Positions 38,874 through 49,266 of a DNA stretch of 64,000 nt are shown in pieces; within the stretch, counting starts at the first letter, position 1; every line of letters begins with the position of its first letter. This DNA comes from Comamonas sp. Y33R10-2. GTDB taxonomy: Bacteria; Pseudomonadota; Gammaproteobacteria; Burkholderiales; Burkholderiaceae_C. Where the stretch lies: the NCBI RefSeq assembly GCF_019355935.1, contig NZ_CP079925.1:744001-808000 (forward strand), read 5' to 3'. The notes beneath the pieces are model-generated. The model was not told where the DNA came from. It ran no database searches and saw only the letters and a program-made list of their open reading frames with translations. The position numbers were made by a program, and so were the translations under genes.

Positions 38874-39986
38874 CTATTTTGTGGCTGTTATTCGGTGATT
38901 GTTATTTGCGCCTCTACTAACGGCTGCTATTGGTGCGTCATGTGACTTGCGCGTATGAGAGGTGTCGTCCTCATCGTGAATGGGTCGGTAGCTGGCTCCA
39001 AAAGACACATCGCCCAGCCGCCAGCCTGCGCGGCAGGTGACGGCGCCCCAGAAGCGCTTGAGTGTGTACCACTGCATGGCGATCAGGCTGCGCTCGTTGT
39101 CGGCGTCAACCTCGGGGTCGCTCACGCCTGTGGGGCGCAGTGGCTCGTCGTGATAGAGGGCTGTGCCAAACAGCTGGTCCCACCAAGGCAGAACTTGGCC
39201 GAAGTTGCAGTTGTGGCGCTCGGGCCGGTGGGCATCGCGCAGCATGTGGTGGTTGCGGTGAAAGCGCGGGCCGACGAAAAGGCGCTCGCCCACCTTGCCA
39301 ACCCAGCCCAGACGCAGCGCAATATTGGCGTGAGAGAAGTTTTGCACCAGCTCACTGAGCAAGCCCAGCATGGCGAACTCAGACACATCAAGCCCCATGA
39401 CAAGGCCGACGGTGGCCAGCACAAAGCTTTGCAGCATGCCGTCCAGATAGTTGCTGCGGTCGTTGCTCCAGCAGCTCATCTGGCGCTGGCTGTGATGCAT
39501 GCTGTGCATGGCCCACCACCAAGGAATAACGTGCTGAGCGCGGTGCATCCAGTAATACGTGAGGTCGTAGATCACGTAGTACACGGCAAACAAAATATAG
39601 GGGTGGCCTTCAAACCACGGCACCCAGGCCTTGAGGCCACTAGCCTCATCAGTGGCTGGCCCGCCGCCCAGCATATGGGCCACGGGCATCAGAATCAGAA
39701 AGCTGAACAGCGGAAACAAGCCCAGCAGCATGAGCAGGGTGTAGTTGCGGTCCACCGTGGTGTGGCGGCGATCGGCCCAGCGCTCTGCTGGCAGCAGGCT
39801 TTCCAGCGGGCGCATCACGCCGCCAATCAAGAACAGCTGCAGCAGCGCAATCAGCACGCCAGCGGCAATCTCGCGTGGGTCGCCAGCAGCTTCGGCAATA
39901 TTGAATGCGGTGACGACTGGGGTCACAGCATTCAACGCTACCCAGTCAATGGCCAGTGCCCAGTGCGGGCTGAAAAAATCCATCAT
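38874..39986 (-). CDS. Sterol desaturase / fatty acid hydroxylase family membrane protein
   Basis: A di-iron membrane hydroxylase of 370 residues. The three histidine boxes of the family are visible: HRAQH (HxxxH), HSMHH (HxxHH) and HRNHH (HxxHH). About four hydrophobic segments precede and separate them. Bacterial relatives hydroxylate or desaturate lipids, carotenoids, sterols or alkyl chains, so the substrate is open. The last ~40 residues are polar and not conserved-looking. Stands alone between mutS and suhB on the same strand. Confidence 0.87.
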   Translation of the reverse strand: MMDFFSPHWALAIDWVALNAVTPVVTAFNIAEAAGDPREIAAGVLIALLQLFLIGGVMRPLESLLPAERWADRRHTTVDRNYTLLMLLGLFPLFSFLILMPVAHMLGGGPATDEASGLKAWVPWFEGHPYILFAVYYVIYDLTYYWMHRAQHVIPWWWAMHSMHHSQRQMSCWSNDRSNYLDGMLQSFVLATVGLVMGLDVSEFAMLGLLSELVQNFSHANIALRLGWVGKVGERLFVGPRFHRNHHMLRDAHRPERHNCNFGQVLPWWDQLFGTALYHDEPLRPTGVSDPEVDADNERSLIAMQWYTLKRFWGAVTCRAGWRLGDVSFGASYRPIHDEDDTSHTRKSHDAPIAAVSRGANNNHRITATK

Positions 39987-40055
39987 CTTGCTTAGCCCTC
40001 ATGGTCTTTAGGGCAGATTTTGGACAGCGAACTTGTGGATTCTGTGGAGACAAAA

Positions 40056-40087
40056 AAAGAGCCCGACTCAGATAAGGCGGGCTCTTT
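40056..40087. terminator. Terminator 3' of suhB
   Basis: AAAGAGCCCG pairs with CGGGCTCTTT across a 12-nt loop. On the minus strand it is followed by a T-run (complement of the A-run at 40052-40058). It lies ~40 bp beyond the suhB stop. Confidence 0.82.
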
Positions 40088-40124
40088 ATGCAGCCGCGGG
40101 GCGACTGCTAATTCGATTGAGTGC

Positions 40125-41033
40125 TTATTCAGCGGCTTTGGCTTCGCCTTCAGCGCTTTCGTCAGCAGGCAATTCAAAGTTATCTGACTTCACGGCTTGG
40201 CGCACATCAGCCTTTTCACCGGCAGTGGCGAACTTGCTGAACTTGCCGATCACGGGGATCAGTGCGCCATAGATGCGGGGAGCTGCGGCCAGAATTTCCT
40301 TTTGTTCCAGGAAGTCAGCTTCGCCGGTGAAGTTGCCGACCAGACCACCGGCTTCGCTGACCAGCAGCGAGCCTGCAGCCACGTCCCAGATGGACAGGCC
40401 GGACTCAAAGAAGCCGTCTGCAAAACCGGCGGCCACGTAGGCCAGATCCAGAGCGGCAGAGCCGGGGCGACGCACGCCAGCAGTGCGTTGCATCACTTCG
40501 CCCAGCATCAGCATGTATTGCTTGAAGTTGTCGCCACGGCGGAATGGGAAGCCGGTGGAGATCAGGCAGTCACGCAGCTGAGTGCGCTTGGAGACGCGGA
40601 TGCGGCGCTCGTTGAGGTAAGCACCACGGCCCTTGGTGGCGGTGAACAGGTCGTTACGGCTGGGGTCATAGACCACGGCGTGCTCGACCTTGCCCTTGTA
40701 GGCCAGAGCGATGCTGACGCAGTACACGGGGAAGCCGTGGATGAAGTTGGTGGTGCCGTCCAGAGGATCGATGATCCAGACGTGGTCAGAGTTCTTGGCA
40801 CCGTGCTCTTGACCCGACTCTTCAGCCAGGATGGAGTGCTGGGGGTAGGCGTTCAGCAGCGTCTCGATGATGACGCGCTCAGCGGCTTGGTCTACCTCGG
40901 TCACAAAGTCGTTTACCTGCTTTTGCGCAACGCGCACCGATTCCACATCTAGTGCGGCACGGTTGATGATGGCGCCAGCGGCGCGAGCAGCCTTGATGGC
41001 CACGTTGAGCATGGGGTGCAGGGAATTCGACAT
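40125..41033 (-). CDS. suhB: Inositol-1-monophosphatase
   Basis: Hydrolyses inositol phosphates with Mg2+; in Escherichia coli SuhB also takes part in rRNA transcription antitermination. The ATG at 41033 is chosen because the conserved N-terminus [20 protein letters not shown] begins there. The metal-binding motifs [16 protein letters not shown] and WDVAAG are all present. The last ~30 residues are Glu/Ala-rich and extend beyond the usual ~265 residues. Divergent from trmJ. Confidence 0.95.
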   Translation of the reverse strand: MSNSLHPMLNVAIKAARAAGAIINRAALDVESVRVAQKQVNDFVTEVDQAAERVIIETLLNAYPQHSILAEESGQEHGAKNSDHVWIIDPLDGTTNFIHGFPVYCVSIALAYKGKVEHAVVYDPSRNDLFTATKGRGAYLNERRIRVSKRTQLRDCLISTGFPFRRGDNFKQYMLMLGEVMQRTAGVRRPGSAALDLAYVAAGFADGFFESGLSIWDVAAGSLLVSEAGGLVGNFTGEADFLEQKEILAAAPRIYGALIPVIGKFSKFATAGEKADVRQAVKSDNFELPADESAEGEAKAAE

Positions 41034-41283
41034 AAATTGTGTGTGCCTTGGCGGCTCAGCCCAAAGCAAAGCTGGGATGAACTACGCGGGTAAGAACGTA
41101 AAAAGCCGCGACCGGCGATGCGGGGCGGCGACAATAGGCGCAATTCTACCCAGCCTGCGCTTTTTTTGCTTGTGTAGCCTTGAGACCTGAGGGTCTTGCC
41201 CGTGGCTTTCATTGAGTGGCAGAGAGCGTGGGTGTGGTCTTTTGCTGCTTTTATCAAGGCCCTGTGTGGGGCTTTTTGTTGTG

Positions 41284-42084
41284 ATGAAAACCCGATTCGT
41301 ACTGATTGAAACCAGCCACGCTGGCAACGTAGGCGCTGCGGCCCGCGCGCTCAAAACCATGGGCTTTGATGACTTGGTGCTGGTGCGTCCACGTTACGCC
41401 AACGTGCTGCGCAAGGAAGAAACCATTCAGCGTGCCAGTGGTGCGCTGGACGTTTTGGGCAACTGCCGCATTGTGGAAACGCTGGAAGAAGCGCTGGATG
41501 GCATCAGCCACATGTGTGCCACAGCCATGACGCCACGCGATTTTGGCCCGCCCACTCGCACGCCGCGTGAACACTTTGAGTTGCTACTAAAAGGTGAGCT
41601 AGACGTCCGCACTGCCCCTTCAGCTGATGCTAATTTGACGGATAACGCCGCCACGCCCGGCGCTGCCTGCAACCAAAAGGGCGTGGCCTTTTTGTTCGGC
41701 TGCGAGCGCTTTGGCATGAGCAATGACGACGTGTACCGCTGCGATGTGGCGCTGTCCATTCCGTCCAATCCGCAGTTTGGCTCGCTCAATTTGGCGTCAG
41801 CCATTCAGGTGATTGCTTATGACTGGCGTGAAGCCTTGGGTGGTTTCCCAGTCGAAGAACATACGCCTGAGGTGAACCGCGCTGACATGGCACAGGTGCA
41901 GGGCATGCTGAGCCACTTTGAGCAGGCGCTGAGCCATGTTGGTTTTCTCGACCCTGCAGCGCCTAAAAAGCTCATGCCCCGCCTTAACCAGCTTTTCAAC
42001 CGCGCGCAGCTGACGCAGGAAGAAATCCATATTCTTCGCGGTGTTGCCAAGGCGATGCTCAAGAGCGAGCCGCCAACCCGCTAG
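41284..42084 (+). CDS. trmJ: tRNA (cytidine/uridine-2'-O)-methyltransferase TrmJ
   Basis: SPOUT-family enzyme that methylates the ribose of residue 32 in several tRNAs. The ATG at 41284 begins the conserved strand [20 protein letters not shown]; the frame upstream to 41212 is not conserved-looking. The SAM-knot motif [14 protein letters not shown] is near residue 138 and [10 protein letters not shown] follows it. An Ala/Pro-rich insert around residues 108-130 is longer than in typical TrmJ. cysE follows at 37 bp on the same strand, an arrangement common near iron-sulphur genes in some proteobacteria. Confidence 0.93.
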   Translation: MKTRFVLIETSHAGNVGAAARALKTMGFDDLVLVRPRYANVLRKEETIQRASGALDVLGNCRIVETLEEALDGISHMCATAMTPRDFGPPTRTPREHFELLLKGELDVRTAPSADANLTDNAATPGAACNQKGVAFLFGCERFGMSNDDVYRCDVALSIPSNPQFGSLNLASAIQVIAYDWREALGGFPVEEHTPEVNRADMAQVQGMLSHFEQALSHVGFLDPAAPKKLMPRLNQLFNRAQLTQEEIHILRGVAKAMLKSEPPTR

Positions 42085-42121
42085 ACTTCACCGAATAAAC
42101 ATTTCCTCACGTTGTTCATTG

Positions 42122-42949
42122 ATGCTAGATAGCCTGCGCTCCGACATCCAGTGCATTCTCGACCGCGACCCCGCGGCTCGCAGCACCTGGGAAGTCATCA
42201 CCTGTTACCCCGGCCTGCACGCTATTTGGCTGCAACGTCCGGCTCACTGGTGCTGGACGCATGGTTTTAAATGGCTGGGCCGCTTCATCTCACACATGGG
42301 GCGCTGGCTCACGGGCATTGAAATCCACCCCGGTGCGGTGATTGGCAAAGAAGTCTTTATCGATCACGGCATGGGTGTTGTGATTGGTGAGACCGCCGTG
42401 GTGGGTGATGGCTGCACTATCTATCACGGCGTAACGCTGGGCGGCACATCGCTGTACAAGGGCGCCAAGCGCCACCCCACGCTGGGCAAGAACGTGGTGG
42501 TTAGCGCCGGCGCCAAGGTGCTGGGTGGCTTTGAGGTGGGGGATGGTGCCAAGATTGGCAGCAACGCCGTGGTCATCAAACCCGTGCCTGCAGGCGCTAC
42601 AGCGGTGGGCATTCCTGCGCGCATCATCCAGAGCAAAAGCGGCCAGAGCGCGGATGTGACCGAGCATGAAGTGGCTCCCAAGGCCGTTGTGCAGCCCGCG
42701 CGTGCCTTTGATGAAGATTGCGGCCAAAGTTTTAGCGCCTATGGCGTCACGTCTGAGGTGGACCCCGTGGCCCAGGCCATGCGTTCATTGTCTGACGGTG
42801 CATCTAGCCACGAAAAGCAGATTGCGCTGCTGTGGGCCGCGATTGAGAAGCTGTCGATTCAAGGTCAGGTTAAAGACTGCATGCCTTGCGAGTCTGATCG
42901 TCCTGAAGCCTTTCAAAAAGACAAAATCGATCAGATTTTGGGAAAATAA
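42122..42949 (+). CDS. cysE: Serine O-acetyltransferase
   Basis: Acetylates L-serine with acetyl-CoA, the first step to cysteine. The ATG at 42122 starts the conserved [18 protein letters not shown] region. The left-handed beta-helix of hexapeptide repeats spans about residues 65-165, with [18 protein letters not shown] and [17 protein letters not shown]. The ~100-residue C-terminal tail after GIPARII is longer than in the E. coli enzyme. It probably shares a transcript with trmJ. Confidence 0.95.
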   Translation: MLDSLRSDIQCILDRDPAARSTWEVITCYPGLHAIWLQRPAHWCWTHGFKWLGRFISHMGRWLTGIEIHPGAVIGKEVFIDHGMGVVIGETAVVGDGCTIYHGVTLGGTSLYKGAKRHPTLGKNVVVSAGAKVLGGFEVGDGAKIGSNAVVIKPVPAGATAVGIPARIIQSKSGQSADVTEHEVAPKAVVQPARAFDEDCGQSFSAYGVTSEVDPVAQAMRSLSDGASSHEKQIALLWAAIEKLSIQGQVKDCMPCESDRPEAFQKDKIDQILGK

Positions 42950-42996
42950 GGCGCAAGTCCTTATTTAGTAATCACATGTAGCTATATTTTTAATAG
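42944..42996. repeat. Degenerate A/T-type repeat copy after cysE
   Basis: AAATAAGGCGCAAGTCCTTA and, further on, TGTAGCTATATTTTTAATAG recall both arms of the repeat seen at 9877-9928, but with many changes. It overlaps the cysE stop codon. Low-certainty member of the family. Confidence 0.35.
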
Positions 42997-43005
42997 TAAT
43001 TGCAG

Positions 43006-43041
43006 AAAAAGCCGGATCGCGTTGCAGTGGGCCGGCTTTTT
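43006..43041 (+). terminator. Terminator after cysE
   Basis: AAAAAGCCGG pairs with CCGGCTTTTT around a 16-nt loop, ending in a T-run. It lies 57 bp after the cysE stop. Confidence 0.85.
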
Positions 43042-43133
43042 TGCAACAGCGCCTGTGCTTGATATGTACTGACTTCGGTCTGCGAACGCTGCAACAGCTT
43101 CTACACTGCAGTGCAGCAAACTAGGAGAGACAA

Positions 43134-43793
43134 ATGAATATCGAACAAGCCTTGCAGCAACGCAGCTCTGTGCGTGCTTTTACTAACCAGACCATTTCCG
43201 GCGAAATTGTGCGCGGGCTGCTGAAAAAAGCATCTCAAGCGCCATCCGGCGGCAATATGCAGCCTTGGCGCGTGACGGCGGTGGGCGGTCAGGCACTGAA
43301 GGATTTGAGTGCCAAGGCCAAAGTAACTGAGCCTGTGCAACGCCCCGGTCTGTCCTACCCCGCAGGTCTGTGGGAGCCTTACCGCAGCCGCCGATTTGAA
43401 AACGGTGAAGACCTGTACCGTGCGCTGAATATTGGCCGTGAAGACAAGGCTGCTCGCTTAGAACAACTGGCCAAGAATTCTCAGATGTTCGGTGCGCCCG
43501 TCGGTATTTTTATCGCAGTGGAAGAGCGCATGGGCTATGCACAGTGGATTGATTTGGGCATCTATCTGCAATCTTTTATGTTGCTGGCCGCCGAACAGGG
43601 GCTTGCCACCTGCGCTCAGGGCTTTTGGCGCATGTACAGCGATATGTTGATTGAGCAGCTGGCGCTGCCGGCGGGCTACCAAATTGCGTTTGGTGTTGCG
43701 CTGGGTTATGAAGATACGAGTGCGCCTATCAACCAGTGGCAGTCTAGCCGCGCAGATAGCGAAGAGTGGCTGAGCCTGAAAGGTCTGGATTAA
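43134..43793 (+). CDS. Nitroreductase-family FMN oxidoreductase
   Basis: NAD(P)H-dependent flavin enzyme of 219 residues. The family signatures RSSVRAF near the N-terminus, APSGGNMQPW near residue 38 and the C-terminal GVALGYED are present. A strong AGGAGAG ribosome-binding site lies 5 nt before the ATG. Nitroaromatic or quinone reduction is the known range of the family; the true substrate is unknown. It sits just upstream of the thiC promoter and riboswitch, but is not known to be linked to thiamine. Confidence 0.9.
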   Translation: MNIEQALQQRSSVRAFTNQTISGEIVRGLLKKASQAPSGGNMQPWRVTAVGGQALKDLSAKAKVTEPVQRPGLSYPAGLWEPYRSRRFENGEDLYRALNIGREDKAARLEQLAKNSQMFGAPVGIFIAVEERMGYAQWIDLGIYLQSFMLLAAEQGLATCAQGFWRMYSDMLIEQLALPAGYQIAFGVALGYEDTSAPINQWQSSRADSEEWLSLKGLD

Positions 43794-43798
43794 GGCAC

Positions 43799-43828
43799 TT
43801 GCCCGCTGAAGAACATCAGGCCTATACT
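43799..43828 (+). promoter_or_regulatory. Candidate sigma-70 promoter for thiC
   Basis: TTGCCC (43799-43804) and TATACT (43823-43828) are spaced by 18 nt. Transcription would start near 43835, at the beginning of the TPP riboswitch aptamer. The -35 box is imperfect. Confidence 0.5.
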
Positions 43829-43829
43829 G

Positions 43830-43948
43830 CCCGCTGCTCCGGGGTGTGCGAAAGCGCTGAGAGACCAAAAACCAAACAGTCACAGACCGTTTGGACGAGG
43901 TTAACCCGACGAACTTGATCCGGCTCATACCGGCGTAAGAAGAGCGGG
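43830..43948 (+). ncRNA. TPP riboswitch (THI element) in the thiC leader
   Basis: The conserved CGGGGTG, GCGCTGAGAGACC and the pyrophosphate-sensor half AACTTGATCCGGCTCATACC with GGCGTAAGAAGAGCG match the TPP aptamer. Outer strands CCCGCT (43830) and AGCGGG (43943) can close P1. The P3 arm is long (about 43866-43900). It lies ~280 nt before the thiC ATG with a terminator-like hairpin between, so transcriptional attenuation by thiamine diphosphate is likely. Aptamer identity is firm; the mechanism is inferred. Confidence 0.93.
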
Positions 43949-44021
43949 ACCCTGATGCAGGGCCAGAGGGAGGAAAGCGGAGGTTGCCTTGCGGCCATCG
44001 CGTTCAATTTTTTGGCAAAGC

Positions 44022-44062
44022 AAACCCCAGGCGCTTCTCGCGTACTGGGGTTTTGTCTTTTT
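44022..44062 (+). terminator. Attenuator hairpin downstream of the TPP aptamer
   Basis: AAACCCCAG pairs with CTGGGGTTT, with an inner GCG...CGC arm, followed by TTTTGTCTTTTT. It lies 73 nt after the aptamer and well before thiC, the position expected for a riboswitch-controlled terminator. Confidence 0.75.
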
Positions 44063-44090
44063 AAAGGTATTCCGGTGCGCAGAAGAAAAG

Positions 44091-44143
44091 GCTAAAACCC
44101 ATGTGTTTTAGCTGCACAGGCCAAGCATCTATTACGGATGCTT
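44091..44143 (+). other. Two extra hairpins between the attenuator and thiC
   Basis: GCTAAAAC/GTTTTAGC (44091-44112, 6-nt loop) and AAGCATC/GATGCTT (44123-44143, 7-nt loop) are perfect short stems. They lie in the ~160-nt leader left after the attenuator. Neither has a T-run, so they are not standard terminators. A role in message stability or a second control layer is possible but unproven. Confidence 0.5.
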
Positions 44144-44193
44144 GCGCCGGTGTTGGGGCGATCGCAGAAGGGCCGCACTCCGCGGAGCGTTAA

Positions 44194-46179
<1,986 letters not shown>

Positions 46180-46238
46180 TATTGAGTTGGAATGCGCTTT
46201 CAGCGTTTGATGAAATTGCGTAATCCGATATGAAAAAT

Positions 46239-46257
46239 GGAGGCGTAAGCCTCCTTT
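46239..46257 (+). terminator. Terminator after thiC
   Basis: GGAGGC pairs with GCCTCC across a GTAA tetraloop, followed by TTT. It lies 60 bp after the thiC stop. Confidence 0.75.
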
Positions 46258-46298
46258 CCCGAGTTGTAGCCTGAGTCAGATGTCCCTGTTTTGTGGAC

Positions 46299-46325
46299 CG
46301 GACTGCGCCATGATGTCGCAGTCCG
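46299..46325. terminator. Second hairpin between thiC and the convergent binding-protein gene
   Basis: CGGACTGCG pairs exactly with CGCAGTCCG across a 9-nt loop, followed on the plus strand by CTTTATT. It lies 40 bp beyond the stop of the minus-strand gene. Which strand it serves is unclear. Confidence 0.5.
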
Positions 46326-46366
46326 CTTTATTCGAGGGCGTGGCGCTCTTTATGCCGCGGTTTAAC

Positions 46367-47575
46367 TCAGCGCCAGTACTGGCATTTGCTCTCTGCTTTG
46401 GTGGTCCAAATTTGTTCTGCGGGTAGCTTTTTGATGATCTTGTAGTAGTCCCAAGTACCTTTCGATTCGGCGGGTGACTTCACTTGCATCAGATACATGT
46501 CGTGCACATAGCGACCATCTTCGCGGATATAGCCCTGACCGAAGAAGTCGTCTATTTTTGTGCTTTTCAGCGTGGCCATAACCTTGTCGGCGTCCAGCGT
46601 GCCGGCTTTTTCCACGGCCTTGAGATAGTTCATAGTGGCAGAGTAATCAGCCGCTTGAATTTCACTGGGGCGGCGCTGAGTTTTGGCCATGAAGGCATCT
46701 GCAAATTTGCGTGATGCATCGTTCATGTCCCAGTACCAAGGCGCGGTGAATTGCATGCCTTCGGTGTTCTTCAGGCCTAGGCTGTGAATGTCCGAGAAAA
46801 AGACCAGCATGCCGGCCAGCTTCATGTTCTTGGTCACGCCAAACTCTTTGGCGGCCTTAATGGAGTTGATGGTGTCGCCACCCGCATTGGCCAGGCCCAG
46901 AATCTGAGCTTTACTGTTTTGCGCTTGCAGCATGAAGCTGGAGAAGTCGCTGGCGTTGAGCGGTGTCTTGACCGAGCCCAGCACCTTACCGCCCTTGGCT
47001 TCAATGATCTTGGTGGTGTCGGCTTCTAGGGCATGGCCAAAGGCATAGTCAGCCGTTACAAAAAACCAGTTTTTGCCGCCCGTGTCAACAATGGCGCTGC
47101 CTGTGCCTTTGGCCAGAGCCACGGTGTCAAAAGCGTAGTGCACGGTGTAGGGGCTGCATTGCTCATTGGTCAGGGCAGAGCTGCCTGCGCCGTTGTCGAT
47201 AAAGATGCGCTTTTTTTCTTGCGCCACCTTGGCCATGGCCAGCGCTGTTGCGGAGTTGGTGCCGCCAAACACCAAGCTAATGCCTTGCGTATCAATCCAT
47301 TCACGGGCCTTGCTGGCGGCGATGTCTGCCTTGTTCTGGTGGTCGGCGCTCAGTAGCTCGATGGGCTTGCCCAGCACCTTGCCACCAAAGTCGTCAATCG
47401 CCATCTGGATGGCGACAGCGCCGTTCTTGCCTTCCACGTCAGCATAGAGGCTGGACATATCGGTGATAAAACCGATTTTGACTTTCTCTTGTGCCATGGC
47501 GGGGACGGCAAAGACGGCGCTTAGTGCAATCGCCAGCACAGAGGCGGTGGGCACGGACTTGGACAAGCGGGGCAT
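46367..47575 (-). CDS. Branched-chain amino-acid type ABC substrate-binding protein
   Basis: Periplasmic receptor of the LivJ/LivK family. The ATG at 47575 has AGGAG 7 nt upstream and starts a signal peptide ending AVPAMAQ; the longer frame to 47686 is not conserved-looking. Residues after the signal (EKVKIGFITDMSSLYADVEG) and QMAIDDFGG match the type-I fold. No permease or ATPase gene lies nearby, so it must pair with components elsewhere or act as a spare receptor. Related proteins in betaproteobacteria bind amino acids or aromatic and fatty acids; the ligand is unknown. Confidence 0.92.
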   Translation of the reverse strand: MPRLSKSVPTASVLAIALSAVFAVPAMAQEKVKIGFITDMSSLYADVEGKNGAVAIQMAIDDFGGKVLGKPIELLSADHQNKADIAASKAREWIDTQGISLVFGGTNSATALAMAKVAQEKKRIFIDNGAGSSALTNEQCSPYTVHYAFDTVALAKGTGSAIVDTGGKNWFFVTADYAFGHALEADTTKIIEAKGGKVLGSVKTPLNASDFSSFMLQAQNSKAQILGLANAGGDTINSIKAAKEFGVTKNMKLAGMLVFFSDIHSLGLKNTEGMQFTAPWYWDMNDASRKFADAFMAKTQRRPSEIQAADYSATMNYLKAVEKAGTLDADKVMATLKSTKIDDFFGQGYIREDGRYVHDMYLMQVKSPAESKGTWDYYKIIKKLPAEQIWTTKAESKCQYWR

Positions 47576-47720
47576 GAAGTCTCCTGAAAATTTTGGAAAT
47601 ATGCAGCGCTTTTTCGGCGGGTAGCCGCTGTCGCTGCATCGCAGCAAACATGCTAGGTCTGGCGGCGCGACCCTGCATCGGGGCAAGCACCTGCGGGAAA
47701 TCCCACGTCACACATCAAAA

Positions 47721-47740
47721 TTGATAGCTGCTTATGCCTG
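47721..47740. repeat. A/T-type repeat fragment upstream of the binding-protein gene
   Basis: TTGATAGCTGCTTATGCCTG carries half of the repeat core. It lies in the 350-bp gap 47576-47925, about 145 bp before the binding-protein start. The rest of that gap holds the mogA terminator and otherwise nothing recognised. Confidence 0.45.
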
Positions 47741-47861
47741 TTGTTCATTCAATGGGGGTGCTTTTCTCAGTGAAATCTATGAATAAATGGCGCTAACTGC
47801 TTTGATTTGGATAGCGGTAGCAGCGAAGAGACTACCCAATTGCTGCAAGCAGGCAGGCATG

Positions 47862-47885
47862 AAAAAAGCAGCCCTTGGGCTGCTT
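47862..47885 (-). terminator. Terminator after mogA
   Basis: On the minus strand AAGCAGCC pairs with GGCTGCTT across a 4-nt loop and is followed by a T-run. It lies 40 bp beyond the mogA stop. Confidence 0.85.
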
Positions 47886-47925
47886 CGCAGATTGGTTTGG
47901 CGCGGATTGCACCCTTGATAGCAAT

Positions 47926-48531
47926 TTATGCGGTGCGCGGTGCGCGAATCGCGCTCTTGGGGCGAAAGGCCTTGCAGACCGCATCATGAGTCTCAAAGTA
48001 AGGCCCGCCAATCAGGTCGATGCAGTAAGGCACGGCGGCAAAAATGCCGTTGACCTTTTGCGTGCCGTTCGCGTCTTTCAGGCCTTCTAGCGTCTCAGCA
48101 ATCGCTTTGGGCTGGCCGGGCAGGTTGATGATCAGGCTGCTGCCGCGAATCACCGCCACTTGGCGCGACAGGATAGCCGTGGGTACAAAGGCCAGGCTGA
48201 TTTGGCGCATTTGCTCACCAAAGCCGGGCATCTCTTTGTGGGCTACGGCCAGAGTGGCCTCAGGCGTCACATCGCGCAGGGCGGGGCCGGTGCCGCCGGT
48301 GGTCAGCACCAGTGAGCAGCCTGCGTCCACCAGCGCTATCAGCGCGGCGCTGATGCCGGCCCGCTCATCGGGAATGAGGCGGGCTTCAAACGTGATGGGG
48401 TTCTTCAGCGCACGGCTCATCCAGTCCTGCAGGGCGGGCAGGCCCTTGTCTTCATAAACGCCGCTACTAGCGCGGTCGCTGATGGAGACGATGCCGATTT
48501 TTACGGCATCGTGCAGAACTTTCTCACTCAT
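47926..48531 (-). CDS. mogA: Molybdopterin adenylyltransferase
   Basis: Adenylates molybdopterin before molybdate insertion in molybdenum cofactor synthesis. The ATG at 48531 starts MSEKVLHDAVKIGIVSISDRAS; the longer frame to 48672 lies inside darP. The nucleotide/MPT-binding motif TTGGTGPALRDVTPEA is present near residue 70-85 and the SDRASSGVYEDKG loop precedes it. Length 201 is normal. Its start overlaps the darP stop by 8 nt (ATGAGTGA), so the two are translationally coupled. Confidence 0.94.
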   Translation of the reverse strand: MSEKVLHDAVKIGIVSISDRASSGVYEDKGLPALQDWMSRALKNPITFEARLIPDERAGISAALIALVDAGCSLVLTTGGTGPALRDVTPEATLAVAHKEMPGFGEQMRQISLAFVPTAILSRQVAVIRGSSLIINLPGQPKAIAETLEGLKDANGTQKVNGIFAAVPYCIDLIGGPYFETHDAVCKAFRPKSAIRAPRTA

Positions 48532-49201
48532 CGCTGTCGTCGGCGGCGCTGGTTTTGCCTGCCTTGGCCAGTTGCTCGCGCACCAGCTGGAACAGGTCGC
48601 GATAGGCGCGGCCCTTGCTGACTTCCTTGGGCGCTGCGTCAGGGCCGGCGGCCTGTGCGGCAGCAGCTGCATCGGCCTTAGCTTTTTCCAGGTCCTTACG
48701 GGACTGGCGAATCAGCGAGCGCAGTTGCTGCACATCAGTTTCTGGGAAGTGCTCCAGCCAAATGGCTAAAGCATCGTCTTCCAAGACCAAACGATCGCGC
48801 CACTGCTCGGAGACTTGTAGCGACATCTTTTCGGTGGGCGAGCCGTTGCGTTGCTCTTCCAGCGCTTGCTTGACCGAGTTGAGCTGCTCATCTGTGAGCT
48901 TGCGCATGAGCTTGCCCACGTACTGCATTTGACGGCGCTTGCCTTCAAAGTTGGTAATGCGCTTGGCTTCAGCCAGAGCATCAACCAACTGCTCGGAGAT
49001 TTGCAGGCGCTTGAATAAGTCGCTGCGCAGCGTCAACAACTCCTTGCCCAGATCCTGAAGCGCATCACTTTCACGCTTGAGGTCGGTCCTGGTGGAGTCG
49101 TAAGTGCCTTTGAGTTCGGCTTTGAGTTCGACATCAAGTTCGCTGCCTTCAGCAACGAACTTACCGCGAACAAAATAGCCTTTAGTGGGTTTGCGTGACA
49201 T
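48524..49201 (-). CDS. darP: Ribosome maturation/associated protein DarP (YjgA, DUF615)
   Basis: A 225-residue helical, charged protein of the YjgA family that associates with the large ribosomal subunit during its assembly. The N-terminal KGYFVRGKFVAEGSELD is followed by the family core around LQDLGKELLTLRSDL and TNFEGKRRQMQYVGKLMR. The ~40-residue Ala/Lys-rich C-terminus is poorly conserved. It is divergent from pmbA, as in many proteobacteria, and followed by mogA in the same operon. Confidence 0.92.
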   Translation of the reverse strand: MSRKPTKGYFVRGKFVAEGSELDVELKAELKGTYDSTRTDLKRESDALQDLGKELLTLRSDLFKRLQISEQLVDALAEAKRITNFEGKRRQMQYVGKLMRKLTDEQLNSVKQALEEQRNGSPTEKMSLQVSEQWRDRLVLEDDALAIWLEHFPETDVQQLRSLIRQSRKDLEKAKADAAAAAQAAGPDAAPKEVSKGRAYRDLFQLVREQLAKAGKTSAADDSDE

Positions 49202-49266
49202 GGTAAGGGGGCAATATCAGTGGCAGCACAGGGGGCGCTGCAGTGGCGGCTATCATATCCGCCGCT

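Noticed and set aside
38955..39995. 346-codon plus-strand frame opposite the sterol-desaturase-family gene
   Set aside because: The minus-strand product has three intact histidine boxes; the plus-strand frame has only biased composition.
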